Origin: Lacinutrix sp. 5H-3-7-4
GTDB lineage: Bacteria; Bacteroidota; Bacteroidia; Flavobacteriales; Flavobacteriaceae
Direction of reading: 5' to 3'
NCBI RefSeq assembly: GCF_000211855.2
Contig: NC_015638.1
Coordinates: forward strand, 1,116,001 to 1,180,000
Length of the DNA: 64,000 bases
Shown: piece by piece, positions 50,849 to 59,996 of the stretch
Position numbering within the stretch: position 1 is the first letter of the stretch
How the letters are laid out: the number at the start of each line of letters is the position of its first letter
Notes under the pieces: generated by a model
Databases searched by the model: none
Seen by the model: only the letters and a program-made list of their open reading frames with translations
What the model was told of the DNA's origin: nothing
Translations under genes and position numbers: made by a program

Positions 50849-52498
50849 TTAGTTTAGGTATTTTCTATATCTTGAAGTATTGTTAAGTATTTCGGTAGCT
50901 TTTTTAATTTCGGCATTGTGTATTTTATAATAGTCATATAAACCTTCTCTATACACATAACGTTTAATAATCTCGTCGCTTAAGAGACTCATTAATTGCG
51001 ATTTATTTTCGTCTATTGCTTTTAATTTTGAATTATTTAAATTTTCAATTAAAGCATTGTAATCTCTTTTTATATCTTCATCTAAATTTTCGGTTTTAGC
51101 AATTTCTGCAGCTTTAGCGAAAGATTTTTCGGTTTCGGTTTCAAAAGAAAAACCTGTTTTCTTTAAATAATTTTTAAAGTTTATAAAATCGGCATCGGTT
51201 AATTTCCACTTGTTTATATCTTCAATATTTGGATGCATGTAATAGTATTTTGTTGCATAATCAAACACGCTTTGGTTGTTTAAAATTGCAGTTGTAATGG
51301 CAGAATTTTTAGAATAATCTAAAGCTTCGTCTGGTACAACGCCACCACCATCAAATACTTTTCTACCATTTCTGGTTTTAAAAGCATTATAATCTTTTTG
51401 TTTTACTCGTACAGCATTTCCTTTTTCGTCTTTATTCCAGTAATCTAATGCTTGTATACAGCGTCCAGAAGGTGTATAGTATCTAGATATTGTTACTTTT
51501 AATTGTGTACCATATGTTAGTTTTTTTGGGCGTTGTACTAAGCCTTTACCAAAACTTCTTGCTCCTACAATTACACCTCGATCTAAATCTTGTAAAGTTC
51601 CAGATACAATTTCACTGGCCGATGCACTACGACCATTTATTAGCACAACAACTGGAATTTCTGTATCTATTGGATCTCTTTTTGTGTAATATGTACGGTT
51701 GTATTTTTTTACTTTAGATTTTGTAGTTACTACTAATTGACCTTTTGGTACAAATAAGTTAACAACATTTACGGCTTCACTTAATAAACCACCAGGATTA
51801 CTACGTAAGTCTAAAATTATACTTTTTGCGCCTTGTGCTTTTAAGTCTTTTAAAGCATAACCAGTTTGTTGTGAGGCTTTTTCGTTAAATTTTTTTAAAA
51901 CAATATAACCTGTAGTTTCGTTTACCATAGAGAAGTGTGGTACGGCATCTATTTCAATTTCACTTCTTTTTATTGTTGTGCTACTTTTTTTGCCTTGTCT
52001 AATATAAGTGACTTTAGTTGATGAGTTTGGTGTGCCTTTTAAAAGGTTTCCGGCATCATCTTTATAATCTGCTACGTTTTGTCCATCTACATTTATAATT
52101 TCGTCTCCAGCTTTTAATCCTGCTTTATCTGCAGGATAACCTTTGTAAGGTTCTATAACTAGTAATCTATCTTTAAGTGTTTTTATACTGGCTCCAATAC
52201 CAGTATAATCTCCAGTACGTTTTATACGTTCTGCCTCAACATCTTGCTCATTATAAAATTGTGTATAAGGATCTAACTCATTTAGCATATTTTTAATGGC
52301 ATTATCCATTAAATCTGCTGGATTAGTTTCATCTACATAATTCATATTTAACTCTTTAAAAAGCGTAGTAAATATTTCTATTTGCTTAGCAATTTCAAAA
52401 AAGTTATTGTTTGCTGTTTTAAAAGCTGTTCCTGTAAATAGTATAGCAATAGCAAATATTGGTATTAATATTTTGCGTTTTAAAATGGTCTTCATCAT
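50849..52498 (-). CDS. S41-family C-terminal processing protease
   Basis: A 549-aa periplasmic serine protease of the CtpA/Prc type. Residues 1-25 are a signal or anchor helix. A PDZ domain (about 85-170, with TGIGASIKTLKDRLLVIEPYKGYPADKAGLKAGDEI) selects the substrate tail. The S41 core has GAKSIILDLRSNPGGLLSEAVN, GRSASASEIVSGTLQDL (nucleophilic Ser inside SASASE, 291-296) and GARSFGKGLVQ (general base Lys318). It starts with ATGATGAAG and overlaps rnpA by ATGA, so the two are translationally linked. Target proteins are unknown. Confidence 0.95.
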   Translation of the reverse strand: MMKTILKRKILIPIFAIAILFTGTAFKTANNNFFEIAKQIEIFTTLFKELNMNYVDETNPADLMDNAIKNMLNELDPYTQFYNEQDVEAERIKRTGDYTGIGASIKTLKDRLLVIEPYKGYPADKAGLKAGDEIINVDGQNVADYKDDAGNLLKGTPNSSTKVTYIRQGKKSSTTIKRSEIEIDAVPHFSMVNETTGYIVLKKFNEKASQQTGYALKDLKAQGAKSIILDLRSNPGGLLSEAVNVVNLFVPKGQLVVTTKSKVKKYNRTYYTKRDPIDTEIPVVVLINGRSASASEIVSGTLQDLDRGVIVGARSFGKGLVQRPKKLTYGTQLKVTISRYYTPSGRCIQALDYWNKDEKGNAVRVKQKDYNAFKTRNGRKVFDGGGVVPDEALDYSKNSAITTAILNNQSVFDYATKYYYMHPNIEDINKWKLTDADFINFKNYLKKTGFSFETETEKSFAKAAEIAKTENLDEDIKRDYNALIENLNNSKLKAIDENKSQLMSLLSDEIIKRYVYREGLYDYYKIHNAEIKKATEILNNTSRYRKYLN

Positions 52499-52866
52499 TC
52501 TTTTACTTTAGAATTTTGGTCATTAAATTTAGTAAAAAGCGTTTTAACTTTAGAGTTAATAAGGTTAAAATCTGGCATTTCTTTATTATTATATAATATC
52601 ATAAACGAAAAACCTTCTATGTTGTTGTCTTTTAAAAACGTTTTGTTTAGCCTGTAAGCTTCACGTAATAAGCGTTTAATTCTTATTCTATCTACTGCAA
52701 GTTTAAAATTTCTTTTACTTACAGATACACCTACTTTATTAGTTTTTTCGTTTTTTAAATAGACCAATCGCAAAGGCCATGCCGAAACACTTTTTCCTTT
52801 AAGGAAAAGCGCTTCAATCTCTTTTTTACTTTTTAGTTTTTCGGTTTTATTATAAGTAAGCTTCAT
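52495..52866 (-). CDS. rnpA: ribonuclease P protein component
   Basis: Protein cofactor of RNase P, which matures the 5' ends of tRNAs. The 123-aa protein is basic, with GVSVSKRNFKLAVDRIRIKRLLREAYR holding the family's RNA-binding helix. The position normally Asn in the RNR motif is Ile61 here (R60-I61-R62). It lies between the LexA-like gene (1-base overlap, TAATG) and the S41 protease gene (4-base overlap), not beside rpmH as in most bacteria. Usual rnpA-area neighbours dnaA, rpmH and yidC are absent. Confidence 0.9.
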   Translation of the reverse strand: MKLTYNKTEKLKSKKEIEALFLKGKSVSAWPLRLVYLKNEKTNKVGVSVSKRNFKLAVDRIRIKRLLREAYRLNKTFLKDNNIEGFSFMILYNNKEMPDFNLINSKVKTLFTKFNDQNSKVKE

Positions 52867-53678
52867 TAATTTTTATTAGCTTTATTAGTAACCGAAGTTT
52901 TTAATTCGTGTAATTGGTTTTCTAAATCTTCTAACCGATTGTGAATATCTACTGGTTCTTGCATTTGTTTAGAGGCATACATAGTTACGTACCAAACCTC
53001 CATTATTTCTTCTGTATTTATATTATAATCTGGGTAATTTCCGTCTTTATTATCACTTTTTAAAACCAGTTTATTATCCTGTTTTATTTGTTTTAATATG
53101 CGTTTTAAAACTATACCATCATTTTTACTAACTATAACATAAACGTGACCATCTTTAATATCGTTTAGGTTTTCTACGTATTTACCAAAAACCAAATCAC
53201 CATCATAAAAAGTACGTAACATAGAGTTACCTTGAACTTCAAAACATCTAAAAGTCCCGTTTGTAAGTTGTGGCATGTAGAACGAAGGTAATTTTTCTAT
53301 ATACTCTGTATCGCCATAGCCGTCAAGATATCCGGCTCTTGCTTTTACAGGAACATATATTACATTTTCTTGGTCGTTATTATTAACCGCTATAACTTGT
53401 GGTACTCCAGTATATGTTTGAATTTTTGGTGTTTCACTTTTTAGCATAGTATGACTTTTACCAAATAAATAATCTGGATTTATGTCAAACTCGTCTATAA
53501 TTGCTTTAAGCACATCGTACCCAGGTTTTGTTTTTTTACGTGAACCATCATTTTGCGGTCTGCCGTTAACAATACTATCTATAGTAGTTCCTGTAACACC
53601 TATGCGTTTTGAAAAAGCATAATTATTAAGATTAAAATGGTTAATTATAGCTGTTATTTTTTCAGCAATGTCAATCAT
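52866..53678 (-). CDS. XRE-type regulator with LexA/S24 peptidase-like domain
   Basis: A 270-aa transcription factor. The N-terminal HTH (about 5-75) contains NYAFSKRIGVTGTTIDSIVNGRPQ. The C-terminal part (about 105-240) is a LexA-like S24 domain: CFEVQGNSMLRTFYDGDLVFGK gives the catalytic Ser152 and GIVLKRILK gives Lys192. The cleavage site candidate is Ala115-Gly116 in VPVKARAGYL. A short coiled coil closes the protein. It could self-cleave on DNA damage like LexA or CI, but no operator or prophage genes are seen, so the trigger is unknown. It opens a four-gene operon with rnpA, S41 and OmpA-like genes. Confidence 0.85.
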   Translation of the reverse strand: MIDIAEKITAIINHFNLNNYAFSKRIGVTGTTIDSIVNGRPQNDGSRKKTKPGYDVLKAIIDEFDINPDYLFGKSHTMLKSETPKIQTYTGVPQVIAVNNNDQENVIYVPVKARAGYLDGYGDTEYIEKLPSFYMPQLTNGTFRCFEVQGNSMLRTFYDGDLVFGKYVENLNDIKDGHVYVIVSKNDGIVLKRILKQIKQDNKLVLKSDNKDGNYPDYNINTEEIMEVWYVTMYASKQMQEPVDIHNRLEDLENQLHELKTSVTNKANKN

Positions 53679-53876
53679 AAAAATACTTTTGTAGAAAATA
53701 ATAAGCTAATATATAAATTTAATTAACAATCAAACATTTGTTTTAATAAGAATAGCTTGAAATTAAACACCTTAGCTATTAATCATTATTAACATTTTGC
53801 AGTTAACTATAAATAAAATAAAACTGTATTTTAGTGAGTTATAAACGATAAGTAACAATTTATACCATTTTAAACT

Positions 53877-56800
53877 TTGAATAATTTTAAAACCATACAA
53901 TCTAAACTCGAACAGTTTATTAGAAAATATTATACTAACGAGCTTATTAAAGGTGCTATTTTATTTTTTAGTATTGGTTTATTATACTTTTTAATAACAC
54001 TTTTAATAGAACATTTTTTATGGTTAAACTCTACAGCTAGAACCATTTTATTTTGGTTATTTATTGCTGTAGAATTTGGTTTGTTTGTTAAATTTATAGT
54101 GCTACCATTAGCTAAATTATTTAAATTACAACAAGGCATTAATTATGAAAAAGCTTCAACTTTAATTGGTAATCATTTTCCAGAAGTAAGTGATAAATTA
54201 CTTAATGTTTTACAGTTGAATGCGTCACAGTCTAATTCCGAATTACTTCTAGCCAGTATAAACCAAAAATCGCAAGAGCTTACACCAATACCTTTTAAAC
54301 TTGCTATAAATTTTAAAAAGAATATTAAATATTTAAAATATGCAGCTATACCAATAGCCATAATTGCTTTAGTAGCTATTTCTGGAAAATTAAACTGGTT
54401 TAGTGATAGCTACGAGCGCGTTGTAAATTATAAAACAGCTTACGAACCGCCAGCACCATTTCAATTTTTTGTTTTAAACGATAATCTTCAGGCAGTAGAA
54501 AATAAAAGTTTTAGATTAATTGTAAAAACCGCTGGAGACATGACTCCAGAAAATGCGCAAATTACTTATAATAACGAAACATACTTTTTACAACAACGTG
54601 GTCCAGGAGCTTTTGAGTATGTTTTCGAACAACCAAAAAACAATATAACGTTTAATTTACTAGCAAATAACGTAAACTCTAAACCCTATACTTTAAATGT
54701 AGCTCAAGTACCATCATTATTGAGTTTTAATATGGTTTTAGACTATCCTTCTTATACAAAAAAGAAAGACGAAACTTTAAAAAGTACAGGTAATGCAGTT
54801 GTGCCAGTTGGTACAAATATTACATGGAAATTAAAAACCAAAGCAACAGAAGAAGTAAAGCTATACGCTAAAGACACTACCATTTTTACAAAACAAAATA
54901 ATGATAGTTTTTATACAACAAAACGTGTATATAATACATTAGATTATAACATAAGTACCAGCAACACTAAATTGCAAGATTACGAGAATTTAGCTTTTAA
55001 TATTCAGGTAGTTAGAGATCAATATCCAGAATTAAAAATCCAGAGTAAAGTAGACTCTCTCGACTTACAAACACTATACTTTTTTGGTCAAGCTACAGAT
55101 GATTATGGTTTAAAAAAATTACAATTAGTATATTATCCTAGCGGAAAAGAAAGCAATAAAAAGATTAAAAATATACCAATTTCTGGAAGTAATTATACCG
55201 AGTTTATTACTGCATTCCCTAATGCGTTAGAAATAACCGAAGGTATAAGCTACGATTTGTATTTTGAAGTAATAGATAACGATGCTGTAGCAAAAAATAA
55301 AAGCACAAAAAGTAATGTGTTTACTTATAGAAAAAGAACACAAAATGAAGAAGAGCAAAAACAATTACAAGAGCAAAACGAAACCATTCAAGATTTAAAC
55401 AAATCATTAGATAAGTTTGATGAGCAACAAAAAGAATTAGAAGAACTATCTAAAACCCAAAAAGAAAAATCTCAATTAAATTTTAACGATAAAAAGAAAT
55501 TTGAAAGTTTTATTAAACGTCAACAGCAGCAAGAAAAAATGATGCAAAAGTTTAATAAAAAACTTCAAGATAATTTAGAAGATTTTCAAAAAGAAAACAA
55601 AGAGAAAGATCAATTTAAAGAAGATTTAAAAAAGCGATTAAAACAAAACGAAGAACAACTTAAAAAAGATGAAAAATTACTCGAAGAACTTGAAAAGTTA
55701 CGAGAGAAAATGAGTAAAGAAGAATTTTCAGAGAAAATAGACAAATTAGCCAAGCAAGCAAAAAGTCAAAAAAGAAGCTTAGAACAAATGTTAGAGCTTA
55801 CCAAAAGATATTACATTTTTAAAAAAATGGAAAAAATTGGTAATGAGTTAGACAAGCTTGCTAAAAAACAAGACAGCTTAGCAAATAAAAAACCACAAGA
55901 AAACACTAAAGAAAAACAAGATGCTTTAAATAAAGACTTCGAAGAAATTTTAAAAGATTTAGAAGCAATTGAAAAAGAAAACAAACAATTAAAGCAACCT
56001 TTAAAACTTCCTAGAAACGAAAATAAAGAAGAAAATGTAAAAGAGGATCAAGAAAAAGCATCTGATGAATTAAAGAAAAAAGAAGAAAGTCAATCTCAAG
56101 AAGAGAAACAATCACAAAATAGTAAAGCACAAAAAAAGCAAAAAGCTGCAGCTCAAAAAATGAAACAAATGAGCATGCAAATGCAATCACAAATGCAACA
56201 ATCTGGTCAAGATGCTATGCAAGAAGACATAGAAATGTTGCGTCAAATTCTAGATAATTTAGTTTTATTTTCTTTTGATGAAGAAGCAATAATGAACAAA
56301 TTTGAAAGTATAGAAGTTAACCACAACGAGTATGCTACTTATTTAAAAAAACAAAAAAACTTACGTACACATTTTGAACATGTAGACGATAGTTTATTTG
56401 CATTATCCTTACGTCAACCAAAAATATCTGAAGACGTAAATAAAGAAATCTCCAATGTTTATTTTAGTATAGATAAAGCATTAGCACAATTAGCCGAAAA
56501 TAATTTATATCAAGGTACAGCCGCACAACAATATACAGTTACCTCTGCAAATAATTTAGCTAATATGTTAAGCGATACCTTAGATAATTTACAAAATGCT
56601 ATGGCTATGCCATCTCCAGGATCTGGTTCTGGAGAAGGCGGAATGCCACTTCCAGATATAATCATGAGTCAACAAGAACTTAATGAAATGATGAAAAAAG
56701 GAACGCAAAAAGGAAAAGATGGTGAGCCACAAAGTGGAGAAGGTAATAAACCAGGAGAAAAGGCTGGAGAAAAACCTGGGCAAGGAAAAAAACCTGGTGA

Positions 56801-57440
56801 GCAAGGAGAAAACGGAAAAGAAGGAAAAAATGGAAGTAAAGGAGATAAAGGCGGAAAAGGTGGAGAAAATGGTGATAGTGGAGCCAATGGTAATAATGGT
56901 AATTCTGGAAAAGGTAGTAAAGAAGGTAAAAATGGAAAAGATGGAGAAAATGGTGATGGAAACGGAAATGGAAAAAACGGGAAAAACGAAGGCTTAAATG
57001 GATTTAGTGAAGATGTAAATGGAGAATTATTTAAAATTTACCAACAACAACAGAAATTACGTCAAGCTTTAGAAGATAAATTATTACAAGATAAAATTAG
57101 CGGAAAAGGAGAAAGTGCACAAGCAAAGCAACTTGTAAAACAAATGGAAGATGTAGAAGATAATTTAATAAATAAAGGGTTTACAAATGAAACTTTAAAT
57201 AAAATGATGAATATTCAACATCAATTATTAAAGCTAGAAAAAGCAACATTACAACAAGGGCAAGATAATAAGCGTAAATCTCAAACTAATAAAAAAGAAT
57301 TTACCAATACTACAAGTAACCAAATACCAACAGCAAAAGAATATTTTAATACAACCGAAATATTGAATAAGCAAGCATTACCTTTGCAACCAGTTTACAA
57401 ACAAAAAGTACAAGACTATTTTAAGCAAAATAATGATTAG
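53877..57440 (+). CDS. large DUF4175 membrane protein with coiled coil and collagen-like segment
   Basis: A 1187-aa protein starting with TTG. Helices at about 23-45 and 56-80, with another near 150-170, anchor it in the inner membrane. The outer part (about 180-480) has Ig-like strand patterns. From about 485 to 780 a Lys/Glu/Gln-rich coiled coil appears, with repeated Q, K and E (for example QEEKQSQNSKAQKKQKAAAQ). A helical segment follows, then about 941-1040 is a Gly-rich run of G-x-y triplets (GKEGKNGSKGDKGGKGG). The end is again helical. DUF4175 is widespread in Bacteroidota and its role is unknown. The gene overlaps ybeY by 8 bases. Confidence 0.85.
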   Translation: MNNFKTIQSKLEQFIRKYYTNELIKGAILFFSIGLLYFLITLLIEHFLWLNSTARTILFWLFIAVEFGLFVKFIVLPLAKLFKLQQGINYEKASTLIGNHFPEVSDKLLNVLQLNASQSNSELLLASINQKSQELTPIPFKLAINFKKNIKYLKYAAIPIAIIALVAISGKLNWFSDSYERVVNYKTAYEPPAPFQFFVLNDNLQAVENKSFRLIVKTAGDMTPENAQITYNNETYFLQQRGPGAFEYVFEQPKNNITFNLLANNVNSKPYTLNVAQVPSLLSFNMVLDYPSYTKKKDETLKSTGNAVVPVGTNITWKLKTKATEEVKLYAKDTTIFTKQNNDSFYTTKRVYNTLDYNISTSNTKLQDYENLAFNIQVVRDQYPELKIQSKVDSLDLQTLYFFGQATDDYGLKKLQLVYYPSGKESNKKIKNIPISGSNYTEFITAFPNALEITEGISYDLYFEVIDNDAVAKNKSTKSNVFTYRKRTQNEEEQKQLQEQNETIQDLNKSLDKFDEQQKELEELSKTQKEKSQLNFNDKKKFESFIKRQQQQEKMMQKFNKKLQDNLEDFQKENKEKDQFKEDLKKRLKQNEEQLKKDEKLLEELEKLREKMSKEEFSEKIDKLAKQAKSQKRSLEQMLELTKRYYIFKKMEKIGNELDKLAKKQDSLANKKPQENTKEKQDALNKDFEEILKDLEAIEKENKQLKQPLKLPRNENKEENVKEDQEKASDELKKKEESQSQEEKQSQNSKAQKKQKAAAQKMKQMSMQMQSQMQQSGQDAMQEDIEMLRQILDNLVLFSFDEEAIMNKFESIEVNHNEYATYLKKQKNLRTHFEHVDDSLFALSLRQPKISEDVNKEISNVYFSIDKALAQLAENNLYQGTAAQQYTVTSANNLANMLSDTLDNLQNAMAMPSPGSGSGEGGMPLPDIIMSQQELNEMMKKGTQKGKDGEPQSGEGNKPGEKAGEKPGQGKKPGEQGENGKEGKNGSKGDKGGKGGENGDSGANGNNGNSGKGSKEGKNGKDGENGDGNGNGKNGKNEGLNGFSEDVNGELFKIYQQQQKLRQALEDKLLQDKISGKGESAQAKQLVKQMEDVEDNLINKGFTNETLNKMMNIQHQLLKLEKATLQQGQDNKRKSQTNKKEFTNTTSNQIPTAKEYFNTTEILNKQALPLQPVYKQKVQDYFKQNND

Positions 57441-57843
57441 TTTTAATTACGAAAATAACTTTAAGCTTCCTAATGAAGCAAAAATTAGCACGTGGATTTC
57501 TTCTGTAATTTTACAAGAAAACTGTATTGAAGAAGAAATAAATTATGTTTTTTGTGATGATGAATATCTTCATAAATTAAATGTAGAATTTTTAAATCAC
57601 GACACTTTAACAGACATTATTAGCTTTGATTATTCAGTAGGAAAAAACTTACAAGGAGATATATTTATTTCAACGGAAAGAGTAGAGGATAACGCGAAAG
57701 ATTTTAATGTTTCTTTTGAAACAGAATTACAGCGTGTACTTGTTCATGGTATTTTACACTATTGTGGTTATAAAGATAAATCTGATAGTGAAGCAAAACT
57801 AATGCGAGAGAAAGAAAACTTCTACCTTAATCTGCTTAAATAG
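57433..57843 (+). CDS. ybeY: rRNA maturation endoribonuclease YbeY
   Basis: Zinc-dependent single-strand RNase needed for 16S rRNA 3' maturation and ribosome quality control. The 136-aa protein has HDTLTDIISFDYS and the metal motif HGILHYCGYKDKSD (His105, His109). The third ligand position, normally His in HGxLHxxGYDH, is Asp115, which I recall as a common Bacteroidota variation. It overlaps the DUF4175 gene by 8 bases and precedes the first parS-like site by 50 bases. Confidence 0.94.
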   Translation: MISFNYENNFKLPNEAKISTWISSVILQENCIEEEINYVFCDDEYLHKLNVEFLNHDTLTDIISFDYSVGKNLQGDIFISTERVEDNAKDFNVSFETELQRVLVHGILHYCGYKDKSDSEAKLMREKENFYLNLLK

Positions 57844-57860
57844 AATTAACTAATTCGTTG

Positions 57861-57868
57861 TATATTTG
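57861..57868 (+). promoter_or_regulatory. -7 box upstream of mnmG
   Basis: TATATTTG matches TAnnTTTG exactly in the 207-base gap between ybeY and mnmG. If used for mnmG the leader is about 180 bases and includes both parS-like sites. Confidence 0.4.
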
Positions 57869-57893
57869 CAAACTGAATTTTTTAAAAGCAATT

Positions 57894-57909
57894 TGTTCCA
57901 CGTGGAACA
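57894..57909. other. parS: parS-like centromere site 1
   Basis: TGTTCCACGTGGAACA is a perfect 16-bp palindrome and fits the bacterial parS consensus TGTTnCACGTGnAACA bound by ParB. It lies 157 bases upstream of mnmG. ParA/ParB genes are not in the window. Confidence 0.78.
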
Positions 57910-57958
57910 GTATGTTTAATATTGAATAAATTTGTTTTTTATGTGAAATGTTTTTAAA

Positions 57959-57974
57959 TGTTTCACGTGGAACA
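57959..57974. other. parS: parS-like centromere site 2
   Basis: TGTTTCACGTGGAACA, one base from a perfect palindrome and matching the parS consensus, 65 bp from site 1 in the same gap. Confidence 0.78.
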
Positions 57975-58050
57975 TGTAAAATAATTAATAAAAATCATTT
58001 AATCTATTAACTATATTATAGATTAAATTTAATATAAAGTATTTAAAATT

Positions 58051-59922
58051 ATGTTTAACGAAGTATACGATGTTATAGTGGTTGGAGCAGGACATGCAGG
58101 AAGTGAAGCTGCTGCTGCTGCTGCAAATATGGGTTCTAAAACCTTGCTTATAACAATGAATTTACAAAACATTGCGCAAATGTCTTGTAATCCTGCTATG
58201 GGCGGAATTGCTAAAGGACAAATAGTTCGCGAGATTGATGCGCTTGGTGGGTACTCTGGTATTGTAAGTGATACTTCTGCTATACAATTTAAAATGCTTA
58301 ACAAATCTAAAGGTCCTGCAATGTGGTCACCAAGAGTACAAAGTGACCGTATGCGTTTTGCAGAAGATTGGAGGTTGCTTTTAGAGCAAACTCAAAATCT
58401 TGATTTTTATCAGGAAATGGTATCTGGCTTGGTGGTTGAAAATGGTAAAGTTGTAGGTGTAAAAACTTCTTTAGGAATCACAGTAAAAGCTAAATCTGTA
58501 GTATTAACTAATGGTACTTTTTTAAATGGTTTAATACATATTGGAGATAAAAATTTTGGTGGAGGTAGAGCAGGAGAAAGAGCAGCTACAGGAATTACAG
58601 AACAACTTATAGAATTAGGATTTGAATCTGGTAGAATGAAAACAGGAACACCACCAAGAGTAGATGGTCGTTCTCTAGATTATTCTAAAATGATTGAACA
58701 ACCTGGAGATTTAAATCCAGAAAAGTTTTCTTATTTAGATACAACAAAACCATTAGAAAATCAGCGTTCTTGTTTTATGACTTATACAAGCGAAAAAGTT
58801 CACGATTTATTACGTGAAGGTTTCGATCGCTCACCAATGTTTAATGGTAGAATTAAAAGTTTAGGACCAAGATATTGTCCTTCGATAGAAGATAAAATTA
58901 ACCGTTTTGCAGATAAAGATAGACATCAATTATTTGTAGAACCAGAAGGTTGGAATACTGTAGAAATGTATATAAATGGATTTTCAACTTCATTGCCAGA
59001 AGATGTTCAATTTAATGCATTACGATCTGTAGCAGGTTTTGAGAATGTAAAATTCTTTAGACCTGGTTATGCGATTGAGTACGATTATTTTCCGCCAACA
59101 CAATTAAAACATACTCTAGAAACTAAGTTAGTTGATGGCTTATATTTCGCAGGTCAAATTAATGGTACAACTGGTTATGAAGAAGCAGCTTCTCAAGGAT
59201 TAATGGCTGGTATAAATGCTGCTTTAAAAGTGCAAGAAAAAGATTCATTTATATTACAACGTAATGAAGCTTATATTGGTGTTCTTATAGACGATTTAAT
59301 TACCAAAGGTACAGAAGAACCTTATAGAATGTTTACTTCTCGTGCAGAATATAGAACACTTTTAAGACAAGATAATGCAGATATTAGATTAACACCAAGA
59401 GGTTACGATTTAGGTTTAGCTAGTGAAAAACGTTTAAAAAGAATGGAGGAGAAGCTTAATGCTTCAAATCAATTTGTACAGTTTTTTAAAGACACTAGTG
59501 TAACGGCTAATGATGCTAATGTGGTTTTAGAATCTAAAAATTCTGCATCAGTTAAACAGCAAGGTAAGATGTTTAAATTATTTGCAAGACCAAATATTGA
59601 TATGGATGATATGCGTAAATTTGAAAAAGTTGAAACATATATTCAAGAAAATAATCTTGACAGAGAAGTTTTAGAACAAGCAGAAATTCAAGTTAAATAC
59701 GCTGGTTATATTTCTAAAGAAAAAAATAATGCTGATAAATTAAACCGACTTGAGAATATTAAAATTCCAGCTAATTTTAATTACTCACAGTTAAAATCTA
59801 TGAGTTTAGAAGCAAGAGAAAAATTAAATAAAATTCAACCAGTTACTATTTCCCAAGCATCAAGAATTAGTGGTGTATCACCTGCAGATATTTCTGTGCT
59901 TTTAGTTTTTATGGGAAGATAA
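58051..59922 (+). CDS. mnmG: tRNA uridine-5-carboxymethylaminomethyl modification enzyme
   Basis: FAD enzyme (GidA) that with MnmE modifies the wobble uridine of several tRNAs. It begins MFNEVYDVIVVGAGHAGSEAAAAAANMG (Rossmann FAD loop), then NLQNIAQMSCNPAMGGIAKGQIVREIDALGG with the folate/FAD-site Cys and Gly. LFVEPEGWNTVEMYINGFSTSLPEDVQ and GQINGTTGYEEAASQGLMAG are family signatures. 623 aa is normal. mnmG is often close to oriC, and here parS-like sites flank it on both sides. Confidence 0.98.
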   Translation: MFNEVYDVIVVGAGHAGSEAAAAAANMGSKTLLITMNLQNIAQMSCNPAMGGIAKGQIVREIDALGGYSGIVSDTSAIQFKMLNKSKGPAMWSPRVQSDRMRFAEDWRLLLEQTQNLDFYQEMVSGLVVENGKVVGVKTSLGITVKAKSVVLTNGTFLNGLIHIGDKNFGGGRAGERAATGITEQLIELGFESGRMKTGTPPRVDGRSLDYSKMIEQPGDLNPEKFSYLDTTKPLENQRSCFMTYTSEKVHDLLREGFDRSPMFNGRIKSLGPRYCPSIEDKINRFADKDRHQLFVEPEGWNTVEMYINGFSTSLPEDVQFNALRSVAGFENVKFFRPGYAIEYDYFPPTQLKHTLETKLVDGLYFAGQINGTTGYEEAASQGLMAGINAALKVQEKDSFILQRNEAYIGVLIDDLITKGTEEPYRMFTSRAEYRTLLRQDNADIRLTPRGYDLGLASEKRLKRMEEKLNASNQFVQFFKDTSVTANDANVVLESKNSASVKQQGKMFKLFARPNIDMDDMRKFEKVETYIQENNLDREVLEQAEIQVKYAGYISKEKNNADKLNRLENIKIPANFNYSQLKSMSLEAREKLNKIQPVTISQASRISGVSPADISVLLVFMGR

Positions 59923-59929
59923 ATTTAAG

Positions 59930-59945
59930 TGTTCCACGTGGAACG
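59930..59945. other. parS: parS-like centromere site 3
   Basis: TGTTCCACGTGGAACG matches the 16-bp parS consensus at 15 positions and is 7 bases after the mnmG stop. Three sites within 2.1 kb form a cluster, as ParB loading sites usually do. Confidence 0.75.
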
Positions 59946-59996
59946 TGTTTCAGTTTTTAAATATATTAAAGCGTAAAATCAATTCAATTTTAACTT

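Noticed and set aside
52866-53678. Prophage repressor and prophage remnant
   Set aside because: The S24 regulator is cI-like, but there are no integrase, portal, capsid or attachment-site genes nearby, and its operon holds housekeeping genes.
56669-56887. Pro/Ser-rich frames opposite the collagen-like segment (and a Lys/Glu-rich frame on the same strand, 56719-56997)
   Set aside because: They are shadows of the repetitive G-x-y codons of the DUF4175 gene; none has a start context or composition of its own.
57894-57974. Generic CACGTG palindromes as transcription-factor sites
   Set aside because: All three sites match the full 16-bp parS consensus and are clustered; a simple CACGTG operator would not conserve the outer TGTT/AACA arms.
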